Source of the DNA: Rossellomorea marisflavi
Lineage (GTDB): Bacteria > Bacillota > Bacilli > Bacillales > Bacillaceae_B
NCBI RefSeq assembly: GCF_001274775.1
Contig: NZ_LGUE01000001.1
Span: 583,435 to 647,434 of the forward strand
Reading direction: 5' to 3'
DNA: 64,000 bases
Part shown: positions 34,159-43,379 of the stretch, piece by piece
Numbering within the stretch: position 1 is the first letter of the stretch
Layout: every line of letters begins with the position of its first letter
The notes under the pieces: model-generated
The model's input: the letters and a program-made list of their open reading frames with translations, nothing else
What the model was told of the DNA's origin: nothing
The model's database searches: none
Made by a program: the position numbers and the translations under genes

Positions 34159-35424
34159 ATGGTAGCCGATAAGGGGAAAGAAAGTCATCAGCATGATGTA
34201 TTGAAATCAACGCAAACGGTTATTCATCTTGCATTGGATAAATTGGGGTATCCCGAGGAAGTATTCGAATTACTTAAAGAACCTGTCCGTATGTTGACGG
34301 TGAAGATTCCGGTGCGGATGGACGACGGGAAAGTGAAGGTGTTCACAGGATACCGGGCGCAACACAATGATGCGGTCGGGCCGACCAAGGGGGGTATCCG
34401 TTTCCACCCGAACGTTACGGAGAAGGAAGTAAAAGCCCTTTCAATCTGGATGAGCCTGAAATGCGGCATCGTAGATCTGCCTTACGGTGGAGGAAAAGGT
34501 GGTATCATTTGTGATCCAAGGGATATGAGCTTCCGTGAATTGGAGCGTCTGAGCAGAGGATACGTCAGGGCCATCAGTCAAATCGTCGGTCCCGCAAAGG
34601 ACATACCGGCTCCTGATGTATTTACTAACTCACAAATCATGGCCTGGATGATGGATGAGTACAGCCGCATCGATGAATATAATTCCCCAGGGTTCATTAC
34701 GGGAAAACCATTGGTCCTGGGGGGCTCCCATGGTAGGGAGACGGCGACTGCCAAAGGGGTGACGATCTGCATACGGGAAGCAGCCAAGAAAAAAGGAATT
34801 GACCTGGAAGGGGCGCGTGTAGTGGTCCAGGGCTTCGGGAACGCAGGGAGCTTCCTGGCTAAATTCATGCATGATGCAGGAGCGAAGATCATCGGGATCT
34901 CTGATGCGTATGGTGGATTACACGATGAGAACGGTCTTGATATCGACTACCTGCTCGACAGGAGGGACAGCTTTGGGACCGTCACCAAGCTGTTCAACGA
35001 CACGATCTCTAATGAAGAGCTCTTAGAGCTCGATTGCGATATCCTCGTCCCGGCTGCCATTGAAAATCAGATTACAGAAGAGAATGCCCATAATATCAGG
35101 GCAGGGATCGTGGTGGAAGCTGCCAATGGACCAACGACCCTTGAAGCCACAAAGATCCTGACGGAACGCGGCATCCTCCTTGTCCCGGATGTACTGGCAT
35201 CGTCGGGTGGAGTGACAGTCTCGTATTTCGAGTGGGTTCAAAACAATCAAGGCTACTACTGGACCGAAGAAGAAGTAGAAGAGAAGTTAGAGAAGATCCT
35301 TGTGAATTCGTTCCAAAATGTCTACGATACCGCCCAAACGAGGCGCGTCGACATGAGGCTCGCTGCCTACATGGTCGGCGTCCGTAAAATGGCGGAAGCG
35401 TGTCGGTTCAGGGGCTGGATTTAA
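34159..35424 (+). CDS. gudB: NAD-dependent glutamate dehydrogenase GudB
   Basis: Enzyme of 421 residues that oxidatively deaminates glutamate to 2-oxoglutarate and ammonia. The substrate-binding [11 protein letters not shown], the catalytic lysine region [17 protein letters not shown] and the NAD-binding GFGNAGS are intact. In B. subtilis 168 gudB is inactivated by a nine-base duplication just after NVTEKEVKA; here the sequence reads [13 protein letters not shown] with no duplication, so the enzyme should be active. The ATG at 34159 lies 12 bases after GGGAGG, a rather long spacing. A terminator follows. Confidence 0.95.
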   Translation: MVADKGKESHQHDVLKSTQTVIHLALDKLGYPEEVFELLKEPVRMLTVKIPVRMDDGKVKVFTGYRAQHNDAVGPTKGGIRFHPNVTEKEVKALSIWMSLKCGIVDLPYGGGKGGIICDPRDMSFRELERLSRGYVRAISQIVGPAKDIPAPDVFTNSQIMAWMMDEYSRIDEYNSPGFITGKPLVLGGSHGRETATAKGVTICIREAAKKKGIDLEGARVVVQGFGNAGSFLAKFMHDAGAKIIGISDAYGGLHDENGLDIDYLLDRRDSFGTVTKLFNDTISNEELLELDCDILVPAAIENQITEENAHNIRAGIVVEAANGPTTLEATKILTERGILLVPDVLASSGGVTVSYFEWVQNNQGYYWTEEEVEEKLEKILVNSFQNVYDTAQTRRVDMRLAAYMVGVRKMAEACRFRGWI

Positions 35425-35435
35425 GAAACTCAATG

Positions 35436-35462
35436 AGGTCGTCCGATAAGGGCGGCCTTTTT
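35436..35462 (+). terminator. Intrinsic terminator after gudB
   Basis: AGGTCGTCC pairs with GGGCGGCCT (two G-U pairs) over a five-base loop, followed by a T-run. Confidence 0.85.
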
Positions 35463-35508
35463 CGCTTGGGTGGAAAGGACAAAGGGAAGAGTTGGGGGTC
35501 ATGATTCT

Positions 35509-35537
35509 TTGACCTCCTTTTAAAAGTATTACATAAT
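35509..35537 (+). promoter_or_regulatory. Sigma-A promoter of ypdA
   Basis: TTGACC (35509-35514), 17-base spacer, CATAAT (35532-35537), five of six at each element. Confidence 0.78.
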
Positions 35538-35590
35538 ATGTGTAAGACCAAACGAGAAAAAGATCCGTTGTATTTGAAGGAGTGTCACAG

Positions 35591-36556
35591 TTGAAAAAAG
35601 AAGATTGCATCATCGTCGGTGGGGGGCCGTGTGGATTATCGGCTTCCATCCGATTGAGAGAACAAGGATTGAATCCTTTAATCATTGAAAAGGGAAATAT
35701 CGTGAACGCCATCTATCATTACCCGACACATCAGACATTCTTCTCCTCCAGCGAGAAGCTCGAGATCGGGGACGTTCCGTTTGTCATTGAAGAGCATAAA
35801 CCGCGCAGGAATCAGGCGCTTGTTTATTATCGTGAGGTGGCGAAAAGGAAGGATCTGAGGATCAATCGCTTTGAAACAGTGGAGAAGGTGGAGAAAAGGG
35901 GTGACACCTTCATTGTCTCTACCACAAAAGACCAATATGAGTGTAACTATATCGTCATTGCCACGGGTTATTATGATCACCCCAACTATATGGGGATACC
36001 TGGAGAAGAATTGGATAAAGTATACCATTACTTCAAGGAAGCCCATCCCTTCTTTGACACGGATGTGGTTGTGATCGGCGGGAAAAATTCGGCTGTCGAT
36101 GCAGCACTTGAATTGAATAAGGCAGGAGCAAGGGTCACGGTCATCTACAGGGGCAGTGAGTACTCGAAGAGTGTGAAACCGTGGATCCTTCCTAATTTCG
36201 ATGCCCTCGTACGAAACGGTGAAATCAAGATGGAATTCGATGCATGCGTGGAAGAAATCACGGATGAAACCGTCACCTACAGCAGGGATGGAAAAACCTT
36301 CTCCGTTACAAATGATTATGTATTCGCCATGACGGGCTATCACCCTGATCACAGTTTTCTTACCAAGATGGGAATTGAGCTTGATCCTGAATCCGGAAGG
36401 CCTTTGATCAACGAAGAGACGATGGAAACGAATGTTGACAACATCTATATTGCAGGTGTCATCGCGGCCGGTAATAATGCCAATGAAATCTTCATTGAAA
36501 ACGGCAGGCATCATGGAGGACTGATCGCAGAGAATATCGCCGGGAAGGAAAGATAA
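35591..36556 (+). CDS. ypdA: Bacillithiol disulfide reductase YpdA
   Basis: FAD-dependent pyridine-nucleotide reductase of 321 residues. It has an N-terminal FAD motif with a cysteine (VGGGPCGLSASIRL) and an NADPH motif (VVVIGGKNSAVDAALELNKAG). The C-terminal NIYIAGVIAAGNNANEIFIENGRHHG completes the FAD site. YpdA reduces oxidised bacillithiol with NADPH. I start at TTG 35591, eight bases after AAGGAG (35577-35582); the GTG at 35582 lies within that Shine-Dalgarno sequence. It is convergent with the asparaginase gene, separated by a dispersed repeat. Confidence 0.92.
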   Translation: MKKEDCIIVGGGPCGLSASIRLREQGLNPLIIEKGNIVNAIYHYPTHQTFFSSSEKLEIGDVPFVIEEHKPRRNQALVYYREVAKRKDLRINRFETVEKVEKRGDTFIVSTTKDQYECNYIVIATGYYDHPNYMGIPGEELDKVYHYFKEAHPFFDTDVVVIGGKNSAVDAALELNKAGARVTVIYRGSEYSKSVKPWILPNFDALVRNGEIKMEFDACVEEITDETVTYSRDGKTFSVTNDYVFAMTGYHPDHSFLTKMGIELDPESGRPLINEETMETNVDNIYIAGVIAAGNNANEIFIENGRHHGGLIAENIAGKER

Positions 36557-36834
36557 AAAGGTCGGGACAAAACTTAACAGGGACCATGGAGTGGCGAACA
36601 CTGTCCGAATAAATCATGATCTCCGTGCAAGACTTCACTTACAATGGGTAATCCCTGAGTTCTTGGGGTCTCACGGCACCGCTGGAAATTGCGTCTTGTA
36701 CTCGGATCGACCGCTGGAAATGATGAAATAGTCATGTTCATGAAGCAAATTGAAAACCCGAATTCATACTCCTGATATCAGGCAAATGAATTCGGGTTTT
36801 ACTATGACTAAAACAAGTTGTCCGAGCCTCTTTT
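36555..36834. repeat. MITE-like dispersed repeat, copy 2 (about 280 bp)
   Basis: The left end reads AAAAAGGTCGGGACAAAACTT and the right end, as reverse complement, AAAAGAGGCTCGGACAACTT, forming imperfect terminal inverted repeats. Inner phrases (ATCATGATCTCCGTGCAAGACTT, CCGCTGGAAA, TACTATGACTAAAAC) are shared with copy 1 at 21316-21630. The left end covers the ypdA stop and the right end reaches the asparaginase stop codon, so it fills the convergent gap exactly. No transposase is encoded. Confidence 0.75.
36753..36800. terminator. Hairpin terminator inside repeat copy 2
   Basis: AAAACCCGAATTCAT (36753-36767) pairs perfectly with ATGAATTCGGGTTTT (36786-36800). It probably ends transcripts of both ypdA and the asparaginase gene. 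Confidence 0.82.
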
Positions 36835-37807
36835 ATTGTTTGAAAATCAATTCAAGCTCATTCATATCGCTTGTCTGGGACAGGGCCACCATTAGCTTGA
36901 TCCGCGCTTTCTGTCCGTTGAGGCCGTTGGAGAATATGACCCCTTTTTCCTTCAGTTCCTTGCCCCCGCCTGCGTAACCGTACACATCCTGAGCAATTCC
37001 GTTGAAGCATCTGGATACCAGCACCACCGGTATGTTGGCGGCAATAAGTTCATTAATTCCTTCGAGTGCACCAGGTGGAAGATTACCTTGTCCGAGTGCC
37101 TCAATGACGACTCCTTCGTAGCTTAGCTCCTTGATCGCTTTCAGCAGATCGGAGTCCATTCCTGCATAAGCTTTGATCAATGTCACCTTTTTGGAGACGT
37201 CACACACATGATAATGCTCGTTTGAAGTGGGCTGGTGATGATACAGGATGCCCTGCTTGGTGACGATCCCGATCGGTCCGTATTGAGGACTCTGGAAGGT
37301 CGATACATTACTTGTGTGGGTTTTGGTTACGTTTTTGGCAGAGTGGATCTCGTCATTCAGAACGACGAGGACCCCTTTGGAGATGGACTTATCATCGGCC
37401 GCGACGCGAACCGATGATATGAGGTTGTAGAGACCGTCCGCTCCGATTTCATTGCTTGATCGCATGGCACCTGTCACAACGACTGCGATCGGCAGTGATA
37501 GTGTGAGATCCAGGAAGTAGGCCGTTTCTTCCAATGTATCCGTTCCATGCGTGATGACCACCCCATGGAAGGGCTCTTCTTTATATGAATCCTCGATCAG
37601 CCTCTTGATCTTTTCCATATGTACTGGTGTGATATGGGGAGAAGGAAGATGGAATGCCTCGATCACGTGTAGATCGGCAAGGTCGGATACGATGGATGTC
37701 TGGACAGAAAGAGGATTCTCCTTGCCTGGACTTACGGCACCGGTCTCTGCATCCTCCATCATGGAGATGGTTCCCCCCGTGTGGATGACGATGATTTTCT
37801 TTTTCAT
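36833..37807 (-). CDS. ansA: L-asparaginase (type I/II family)
   Basis: Enzyme of 324 residues that hydrolyses L-asparagine to aspartate and ammonia. The first catalytic threonine is in HTGGTISMMED and the second in VITHGTDTLEETAYFL. VVTGAMRSSNEIGADG and the C-terminal RCFNGIAQDVYGYAGGGKEL are also typical. There is no signal peptide, so it is cytoplasmic. I start at the ATG ending at 37807, seven bases after GGAGGAG; the frame open to 37921 upstream has no such site. It is divergent from prsW. Cytoplasmic AnsA is the best name, but B. subtilis ansA sits elsewhere. Confidence 0.88.
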   Translation of the reverse strand: MKKKIIVIHTGGTISMMEDAETGAVSPGKENPLSVQTSIVSDLADLHVIEAFHLPSPHITPVHMEKIKRLIEDSYKEEPFHGVVITHGTDTLEETAYFLDLTLSLPIAVVVTGAMRSSNEIGADGLYNLISSVRVAADDKSISKGVLVVLNDEIHSAKNVTKTHTSNVSTFQSPQYGPIGIVTKQGILYHHQPTSNEHYHVCDVSKKVTLIKAYAGMDSDLLKAIKELSYEGVVIEALGQGNLPPGALEGINELIAANIPVVLVSRCFNGIAQDVYGYAGGGKELKEKGVIFSNGLNGQKARIKLMVALSQTSDMNELELIFKQ

Positions 37808-37895
37808 GGATTTCTCCTCCAGTCGATAAGATACTATTTTCATTCCTAGTTTAACATGATACGATGAAGGAAACGGAAAGAAAAGAGGACTTTTT

Positions 37896-38591
37896 ATGCT
37901 GGTGATCTTATCAGCAGGCATAGCACCTGGCTTGGCGCTGCTGAGTTATTTTTACCTACGCGATGAATACGATGCAGAACCTGTGGCGCTGGTGTTCAAG
38001 GCCTTTTTATTTGGTGTGATCATCACCTTTCCAATCATGTTCCTCCAATACGTACTGGATGTCGAAGGGTTTGTCACTTCGAACTTCTCCACCGCCTATC
38101 TTTCCTCAGGATTCCTGGAGGAGTTTTTTAAATGGTTCATCCTCATCGTCGTCATTTATCAGCATGTACATTTCGACGAACCTTATGACGGTATCATTTA
38201 CGGAGCAAGTGTTTCCCTGGGATTCGCGACAGTGGAAAATATCCTTTACCTCGTAGCGAACGGAGTGGAGTACGCATTCGGACGTGCACTCCTTCCTGTA
38301 TCAAGTCATGCATTATTCGGTGTCCTGATGGGGTATTACCTTGGAAAAGCAAAGTTCTCCCCGGAAGAGGGGAAGGTGAAGTGGATGATCATGTCGATCT
38401 CCCTGCCCATCATCCTGCATGGTACCTACAATTATATCTTCCTTTCAGAAAAAAACTGGGTGTATTTTATGATTCCCTTCATGTTCTTCCTTTGGTGGCT
38501 AGGATTGAAAAAGGTAAAACAAGCTCACAGGCTATCAGAACACCACTATAAATCAAAAATGATCAAGGATCCCGTAAGACACTCAGGCTGA
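37896..38591 (+). CDS. prsW: Membrane protease PrsW (site-1 protease for anti-sigma W)
   Basis: Polytopic glutamic-type protease of 231 residues. The family motifs are [28 protein letters not shown] and [13 protein letters not shown], spread over about seven helices. In B. subtilis PrsW cuts RsiW in response to cell-envelope stress and so releases sigma W. The ATG at 37896 follows AAAGAGGA. The gene is divergent from the asparaginase gene and upstream of sleB, as in B. subtilis. Its last codons overlap a terminator. Confidence 0.93.
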   Translation: MLVILSAGIAPGLALLSYFYLRDEYDAEPVALVFKAFLFGVIITFPIMFLQYVLDVEGFVTSNFSTAYLSSGFLEEFFKWFILIVVIYQHVHFDEPYDGIIYGASVSLGFATVENILYLVANGVEYAFGRALLPVSSHALFGVLMGYYLGKAKFSPEEGKVKWMIMSISLPIILHGTYNYIFLSEKNWVYFMIPFMFFLWWLGLKKVKQAHRLSEHHYKSKMIKDPVRHSG

Positions 38592-38602
38592 GTGTTTTTT
38601 TT
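38579..38602 (+). terminator. Intrinsic terminator overlapping the end of prsW
   Basis: ACACTCA pairs with TGAGTGT across GGC, followed by seven T residues. The TGA stop codon lies in the hairpin. Confidence 0.87.
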
Positions 38603-38652
38603 ATTTCATGCAGATCAGTGTTGGATGACTGCATATTTGAGCAAAGAGCTTT

Positions 38653-38681
38653 GCATAAAATGGATGCCTCTACAAAAACTA
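38653..38681 (+). promoter_or_regulatory. Possible sigma-G promoter of sleB-ypeB
   Basis: GCATA (38653-38657) fits the sigma-G -35. After 17 bases, AAAACTA (38675-38681) matches CATACTA at five of seven positions. sleB is forespore-expressed under sigma G in B. subtilis. Confidence 0.5.
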
Positions 38682-38715
38682 CTGAAAATGTGAAATGAGA
38701 ATATGGAGGGTACGC

Positions 38716-39528
38716 ATGATGAAGAGAATTTGGAAAGTTGGCGCTGCAGTACTGGTCTGCATCCTTGTTATGATATCGTCCGAAGCATCGGAAACAGATG
38801 CGTTCACAGGGCAGGTCATCCAGCAGGGGGCCACCGGTGATGATGTCATCGAGCTTCAGGCGAGACTTCAATATATAGGGTTCTATAACGGGAAGATTGA
38901 CGGGGTATTCGGGTGGGGAACCTATTGGGCCCTGCGTAATTTTCAGTACGAATACGGACTGCCCATTGATGGTCTCGCAGGCAAAACGACGAAAGATAAG
39001 TTAACCAAAGCTTCAAAGTTCGATAAACAGTATGTGCATGATCAGATCAATAAAGGAAACAAGTTCACCTACTATGGGGGCACCGCCCAAAGCAAGCAGA
39101 GCACCGGGAAAACGGACGCCAATAAAGGATCATCCGGGGCAAAACCATCGGCCGTCAATGCACCGAGCGGCTATTCCCAGAATGATATCCAACTCATGGC
39201 CAACGCTGTCTACGGTGAGGCCAGGGGAGAGCCGTATGAAGGTCAGGTGGCTGTGGCTGCCGTCATATTGAACCGGATCGACAGCGCTTCCTTCCCGAAC
39301 ACAGCGGCAGGAGTCATCTTCGAACCAGGTGCATTCACAGCCGTAGCGGATGGTCAGATCTGGCTCACACCGAATGAGAGGGCCAAGGAAGCAGTTATGG
39401 ATGCCATAAATGGATGGGATCCTTCGTCGAGTGCCCTCTACTATTTCAATCCGGAGACGGCCACAAGTAAATGGATTTGGACCAGACCACAGATCAAGAA
39501 AATCGGGAAGCATATATTCTGTAATTAA
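38716..39528 (+). CDS. sleB: Spore cortex-lytic enzyme SleB
   Basis: Germination-specific lytic transglycosylase of 270 residues. A signal peptide (VGAAVLVCILVMISSEASETDA) precedes a peptidoglycan-binding domain (GATGDDVIELQARLQYIGFYNGKIDGVFGWGTYWALRNFQ). After a Ser/Lys-rich linker comes the hydrolase_2 domain with AVYGEARGEPYEGQVAVAAVILNR (catalytic Glu) and the C-terminal KKIGKHIFC. ATG 38716 is five bases after GGAGGG, and ATG 38719 is an equally good start. It is followed by its partner gene ypeB after 13 bases. Confidence 0.95.
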   Translation: MMKRIWKVGAAVLVCILVMISSEASETDAFTGQVIQQGATGDDVIELQARLQYIGFYNGKIDGVFGWGTYWALRNFQYEYGLPIDGLAGKTTKDKLTKASKFDKQYVHDQINKGNKFTYYGGTAQSKQSTGKTDANKGSSGAKPSAVNAPSGYSQNDIQLMANAVYGEARGEPYEGQVAVAAVILNRIDSASFPNTAAGVIFEPGAFTAVADGQIWLTPNERAKEAVMDAINGWDPSSSALYYFNPETATSKWIWTRPQIKKIGKHIFCN

Positions 39529-39541
39529 GGGGTGATCCAAG

Positions 39542-40876
39542 ATGATACGAGGAATAATCATTGCAGTATTAGTCATAGGCGTGGCAGGAACGGCCTTCTG
39601 GGGGTATCAGGAGCACCAGGAGAAGAATGCGATACTCATCAACGCAGAGAATAATTATCAGCGAGCCTTCCATGAGTTGACTTACCAGATGGACATGCTG
39701 CATGACGGAATCGGCGCCACGCTCGCCATGAATTCAAGGAAGTCTCTGTCACCGGCCTTGGCGGATGTGTGGAGGCTGACTTCACAGGCGCACAGCGATG
39801 TGGGGCAGCTGCCCCTATCGCTCCTGCCGTTCAACAAAACGGAGGAATTCCTGAGCCAGATCGGTGACTTCAGCTATCGCACGGCCGTACGTGACCTCGA
39901 TAAGAACCCGTTGACAGATGAAGAATACAAATCACTCGAAAAATTGTATGAACAAAGTGCGGAAATCCAGGATGAACTTCGAACCGTACAAAATCTGGTC
40001 ATGAAGAATAACCTCCGTTGGATGGATGTTGAAATGGCCCTAGCCAGTGGAAAAGAGCAAGCCGATAATACCATTATCGACGGATTCAAGACCGTTGAAA
40101 AAAATGTAACGGGCTATACAGAAGCAAATGTCGGGACAACGACGTTCGTAAACAATCAGAAAAAAGAAAATAATTTCAAGAAGCTCAAAGGGAAAAACAT
40201 TACGAAGGATCAAGCGGTCGCCCTCTTGAGAAAGTATTCGGGTATCGGTGAATCGAAGGATGCAAGGGTCGAAAAAAGCGGGAAGGGCTCAGAGTTTGAA
40301 TTTTATTCCGTTTCCATCGGCAATGGTGGGACGGATGCCAGTATGGATGTTACGAAAAAAGGCGGCTATCCTATCTGGTATATCAATAACCGCAATGTGA
40401 AGGATGCCGTCATCTCCTTGAATGAGGCCTCACGCAATGCTTCAAAGTTCCTGAACGATAATGATTTCGAGCAGTTGGAGCTGTTTGAAAGCGCTCAGTA
40501 CAATAATATCGGTGTCTTCACCTTCGTGAAGACGATTGATGGGGTAAGGATCTATCCTGATTCAATCAAAGTGAAGGTGGCCCTTGACAACGGTCAGATC
40601 GTCGGATTTGCTGCAGACGAATACCTGAGGAATCATCATGACCGAGAAACGGCTGAGCCGACCATTTCGATTGAGAAGGCAAAGGGATACACCAGTCCGA
40701 ATCTGAAAGTGATGGAAGAGAGACAGGCAGTCATCGTCAATGATCTGAATGAAGAGGTGCTCTGCTATGAATTCCTAGGAATGATGGGAAAGGACACCTT
40801 CAGGATCTTCATCAACGCACAGAACGGTCAGGAAGAAAAAGTCGAGCGTATGAAAAGTACAGAACAGCTTTATTAA
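39542..40876 (+). CDS. ypeB: Germination protein YpeB
   Basis: Protein of 444 residues with a single N-terminal membrane helix (IIIAVLVIGVAGTAFWGY). A long helical region (about 30-200) and three PepSY-type domains follow (KNITKDQAVALLRKYSG; YPIWYINNRNVKDAVISLNEA; EPTISIEKAKGYTSPN). YpeB is required to localise and stabilise SleB in the spore and is itself cleaved during germination. It is co-transcribed with sleB, and a terminator follows. Confidence 0.95.
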   Translation: MIRGIIIAVLVIGVAGTAFWGYQEHQEKNAILINAENNYQRAFHELTYQMDMLHDGIGATLAMNSRKSLSPALADVWRLTSQAHSDVGQLPLSLLPFNKTEEFLSQIGDFSYRTAVRDLDKNPLTDEEYKSLEKLYEQSAEIQDELRTVQNLVMKNNLRWMDVEMALASGKEQADNTIIDGFKTVEKNVTGYTEANVGTTTFVNNQKKENNFKKLKGKNITKDQAVALLRKYSGIGESKDARVEKSGKGSEFEFYSVSIGNGGTDASMDVTKKGGYPIWYINNRNVKDAVISLNEASRNASKFLNDNDFEQLELFESAQYNNIGVFTFVKTIDGVRIYPDSIKVKVALDNGQIVGFAADEYLRNHHDRETAEPTISIEKAKGYTSPNLKVMEERQAVIVNDLNEEVLCYEFLGMMGKDTFRIFINAQNGQEEKVERMKSTEQLY

Positions 40877-40881
40877 GCAGG

Positions 40882-40906
40882 AAACGGGCTAAATGGCCCG
40901 TTTTTT
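40882..40906 (+). terminator. Intrinsic terminator after ypeB
   Basis: AACGGGC pairs with GCCCGTT over a six-base loop and is followed by a T-run. Confidence 0.9.
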
Positions 40907-40989
40907 CTTGTATAGATGAAAAATTATGGAAAACAAAAGAAAGGAATGGCATAATGAAAGTAGGTATAAAAGGATAGGAGGAAAGAACT

Positions 40990-41625
40990 GTGTTTGAAGT
41001 TGGGATGACTCTGCAGTTGGAGCAGGACGGAGTAGAAGGGACGTATAAATGCAGGGTGTGCGAACTGGAAGATGATAAGGTCCTGATTGATTATCCAATC
41101 CATCAGAAAACGGGGAAATCCATTTTCCTTATCAACGGAACGCGCCTGAAGGTGAGTTTTGTCCTGAAGGACCAGACGGTGTTGGAATGTAAGACGGATG
41201 TGGTGGGGAGAAGGATGGCGGAAATTCCTTTGATCGAGCTGGAGCGTCCATCAGAGGAAGAGTTTCAACGGATCCAGAGGCGGCATTTCGTCCGGATCGA
41301 AGCACCGGTCGACATCAGTCTGAAGACGGAGGGGAATCAGATTGTCACGGTTACGGAAGACATCAGTGCAGGGGGATGCGCTCTCATCCTGAAAGAGGAT
41401 GCAGGGATCCGGGAAGAGGAAGAAGTAGAGCTATTCCTTGTCCTCCCTTTGCAAAAGGCCAACCAGTACCTTGAGCTGAAGGGAAGGGTCAGTCGAATAT
41501 GGGAAAAAGACAGGAGAAAACTTGCAAGCATTGAATTCATTGCACCGGATGAAGCCCATAAGCGCCACATCATGCGATTCTGTTTTGAAAAACAGCTAGA
41601 TCACAGAAAAAAAGGGTTTGCATGA
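40990..41625 (+). CDS. motI: PilZ-domain c-di-GMP receptor (YpfA/MotI)
   Basis: Protein of 211 residues with an N-terminal YcgR-like domain and a C-terminal PilZ domain. The c-di-GMP-binding motifs are RRHFVRIEAPV (RxxxR) and DISAGGCAL (D/NxSxxG). The B. subtilis orthologue (MotI/DgrA, ypfA) binds the flagellar stator MotA when c-di-GMP is high and stops motility. The closing phrase RFCFEKQL is shared with it. Translation begins at GTG 40990, seven bases after AGGAGG. Confidence 0.9.
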   Translation: MFEVGMTLQLEQDGVEGTYKCRVCELEDDKVLIDYPIHQKTGKSIFLINGTRLKVSFVLKDQTVLECKTDVVGRRMAEIPLIELERPSEEEFQRIQRRHFVRIEAPVDISLKTEGNQIVTVTEDISAGGCALILKEDAGIREEEEVELFLVLPLQKANQYLELKGRVSRIWEKDRRKLASIEFIAPDEAHKRHIMRFCFEKQLDHRKKGFA

Positions 41626-41680
41626 ATAATATCTAATGGATGGTGCATACTTTTTCTAATCAAATGGAAAAGGTGATGGA

Positions 41681-41863
41681 ATGAAAGCCGTCGAACGAAT
41701 CCTCCTCAAACTGATGATCATGCATCTGATCCTGCTCTTTGCCGCCCAGTGGCTCATCCACTATGATCCCATTCCGTCCCTTCGGAAGATCACATTTTAT
41801 GAAGGAGTGGAAAAACTGACATACAGCGAAATACTCGAAACAATCAAGAATCCAGGCAGATAG
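41681..41863 (+). CDS. ypfB: Small membrane-associated protein YpfB
   Basis: Protein of 60 residues with one hydrophobic span (LKLMIMHLILLFAAQWLIHY) and a charged C-terminus. Its position between the PilZ gene and cmk, its size and its IPSLRKITFYEGV segment match the YpfB/DUF5359 family. Its function is unknown. The ATG at 41681 follows AAAAGGTGATGG. Confidence 0.8.
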   Translation: MKAVERILLKLMIMHLILLFAAQWLIHYDPIPSLRKITFYEGVEKLTYSEILETIKNPGR

Positions 41864-42013
41864 GGGCGTAAAGCCCTTCCTCTCCTCCTTCCTTCCTTGG
41901 TGTTCCCCCCTCTTAGCCCGAACCCCTGAATGGAAAACTTTCCTGATGCGCCCCCGATGATTTATGTTAAAATGGATAAGAAATTTATTAGGAATGTAAG
42001 CAGGTGGATGAAA

Positions 42014-42679
42014 ATGAATTTGAGAATAGCTATTGATGGTCCTGCAGCGGCAGGAAAAAGCACCGTCGCAAAGATCGTGGCGGGAAGATTGTCTTATCTT
42101 TATATCGATACAGGTGCCATGTACAGGTCCCTGACATATAAAGCATTGAATAAAGGTGTCGCTTTGACAGATGAGGATGCCCTTAAAGAGGTATTGGATG
42201 CTACGGTCATCGAGTTGCAGCCTACAGATGGCGGACAGATCGTCCTCGTAGACGGAACGGATGTAACGGATGAGATCAGGCAGGCAAACGTAACGAATTC
42301 GGTCTCACATGTTGCTGTGCACTCCAAGGTCCGTGAAGAAATGGTCAGCAGGCAGCAGCAGCTTGCAAGGGAAGGCGGCGTCGTCATGGACGGCCGCGAT
42401 ATCGGAACCCATGTGATACCAGATGCTGAAGTGAAGATCTTCCTGCTTGCGAGCGTGGAGGAGCGGGCGGAGCGTCGTCATTCTGAGAATTTGAGAAAAG
42501 GTTTTCCCTCCGACCTTGAAAAGTTGAAGGAAGAGATCGCCCTTCGGGATAAAATCGATTCCGAGAGGGAAGTTGCACCGCTGAAAAAGGCAGAGGATGC
42601 CATCGAAATCGATACAACCTCCCTTTCAATCAATGAAGTGGTGCAGGAAATCATGAAACAAGTGGAAAGGATCGGTTGA
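42014..42679 (+). CDS. cmk: Cytidylate kinase
   Basis: Enzyme of 221 residues that phosphorylates CMP and dCMP. The P-loop is [14 protein letters not shown] at the N-terminus, followed by [12 protein letters not shown] and [16 protein letters not shown]. The short lid region [11 protein letters not shown] is typical. I start at ATG 42014, six bases after AGGTGG; ATG 42008 would abut that site and the frame beyond is not conserved. The stop codon is one base before the next gene's GTG, giving a cmk-plsC-rpsA cluster. Confidence 0.95.
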   Translation: MNLRIAIDGPAAAGKSTVAKIVAGRLSYLYIDTGAMYRSLTYKALNKGVALTDEDALKEVLDATVIELQPTDGGQIVLVDGTDVTDEIRQANVTNSVSHVAVHSKVREEMVSRQQQLAREGGVVMDGRDIGTHVIPDAEVKIFLLASVEERAERRHSENLRKGFPSDLEKLKEEIALRDKIDSEREVAPLKKAEDAIEIDTTSLSINEVVQEIMKQVERIG

Positions 42680-42680
42680 T

Positions 42681-43262
42681 GTGAATCTTTATTCCTTTGC
42701 AAGAGGCCTTGTGAAGTCCATCCTTTCTCCGTTGTACCGCATTCAGGTGGAGGGTCTTGAACACTTCCCTAAAGAAGGGGGCGTCCTCCTTTGCTCGAAT
42801 CACATCGACAACCTGGATCCCCCGGTCGTCGGAGTCGCAGCCCCAAGACCCGTGTCGTTTATGGCCAAAGAGGAGCTCTTCAATGTACCGATCCTCGGGA
42901 AGATCCTTCCGGGTATCCACGCTTTCCCCGTACGGAGGGGGATGAGCGACCGGGAGGCATTGAGGAAGGGTCTGAAGGTTTTGAAAGAGGGAGAGGTTTT
43001 AGGTCTGTTCCCAGAGGGTACTAGAAGTAAAACAGGAGAAATCGGAAAGGGATTGGCAGGAGCGGGATTCTTTGCACTACGCTCAGACGCTCATGTCGTA
43101 CCGTGTGCCATCATTGGTCCATACAAACCATTCCGGAAGCTCAGGGTCGTCTTCGGTCCGCCGATCGATATGGATCCGATCAGGGGGCAAAAGATGAACG
43201 CCGAGCAAACGACTGACATCATCATGGGTCATATCTCCGATTTAATGAAGAACCATCATTAA
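42681..43262 (+). CDS. 1-acyl-sn-glycerol-3-phosphate acyltransferase (PlsC family)
   Basis: Acyltransferase of 193 residues in phospholipid synthesis. The catalytic HX4D is in LCSNHIDNLDPPVV. The acceptor-binding FPEGTRSKTGEIG and the later GAGFFALRSDAHVVPCAIIG follow. The start is GTG 42681, one base after the cmk stop, with AAAGGATCGG upstream. Similar genes commonly sit between cmk and rpsA in bacilli. The acyl donor and exact substrate cannot be told from sequence. Confidence 0.9.
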   Translation: MNLYSFARGLVKSILSPLYRIQVEGLEHFPKEGGVLLCSNHIDNLDPPVVGVAAPRPVSFMAKEELFNVPILGKILPGIHAFPVRRGMSDREALRKGLKVLKEGEVLGLFPEGTRSKTGEIGKGLAGAGFFALRSDAHVVPCAIIGPYKPFRKLRVVFGPPIDMDPIRGQKMNAEQTTDIIMGHISDLMKNHH

Positions 43263-43379
43263 TATAAGCTTTCTTGCTTGACAAAAAGGACTATTTATTA
43301 GAAGTTAATAGAAAGAATATTTAAAATGCATGCGAGAAGTTCAAATTTTTTGCAGTCATGGATTAAGGAGGAGTACATA

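Noticed and set aside
35678-36601. 307-codon minus-strand frame opposite ypdA
   Set aside because: Shadow of the FAD-dependent reductase frame; it continues into the dispersed repeat and lacks a start signal.
43278-43283. Perfect TTGACA upstream of rpsA
   Set aside because: No acceptable -10 occurs at 16-19 bases; the nearest TTAATA is 21 bases away.
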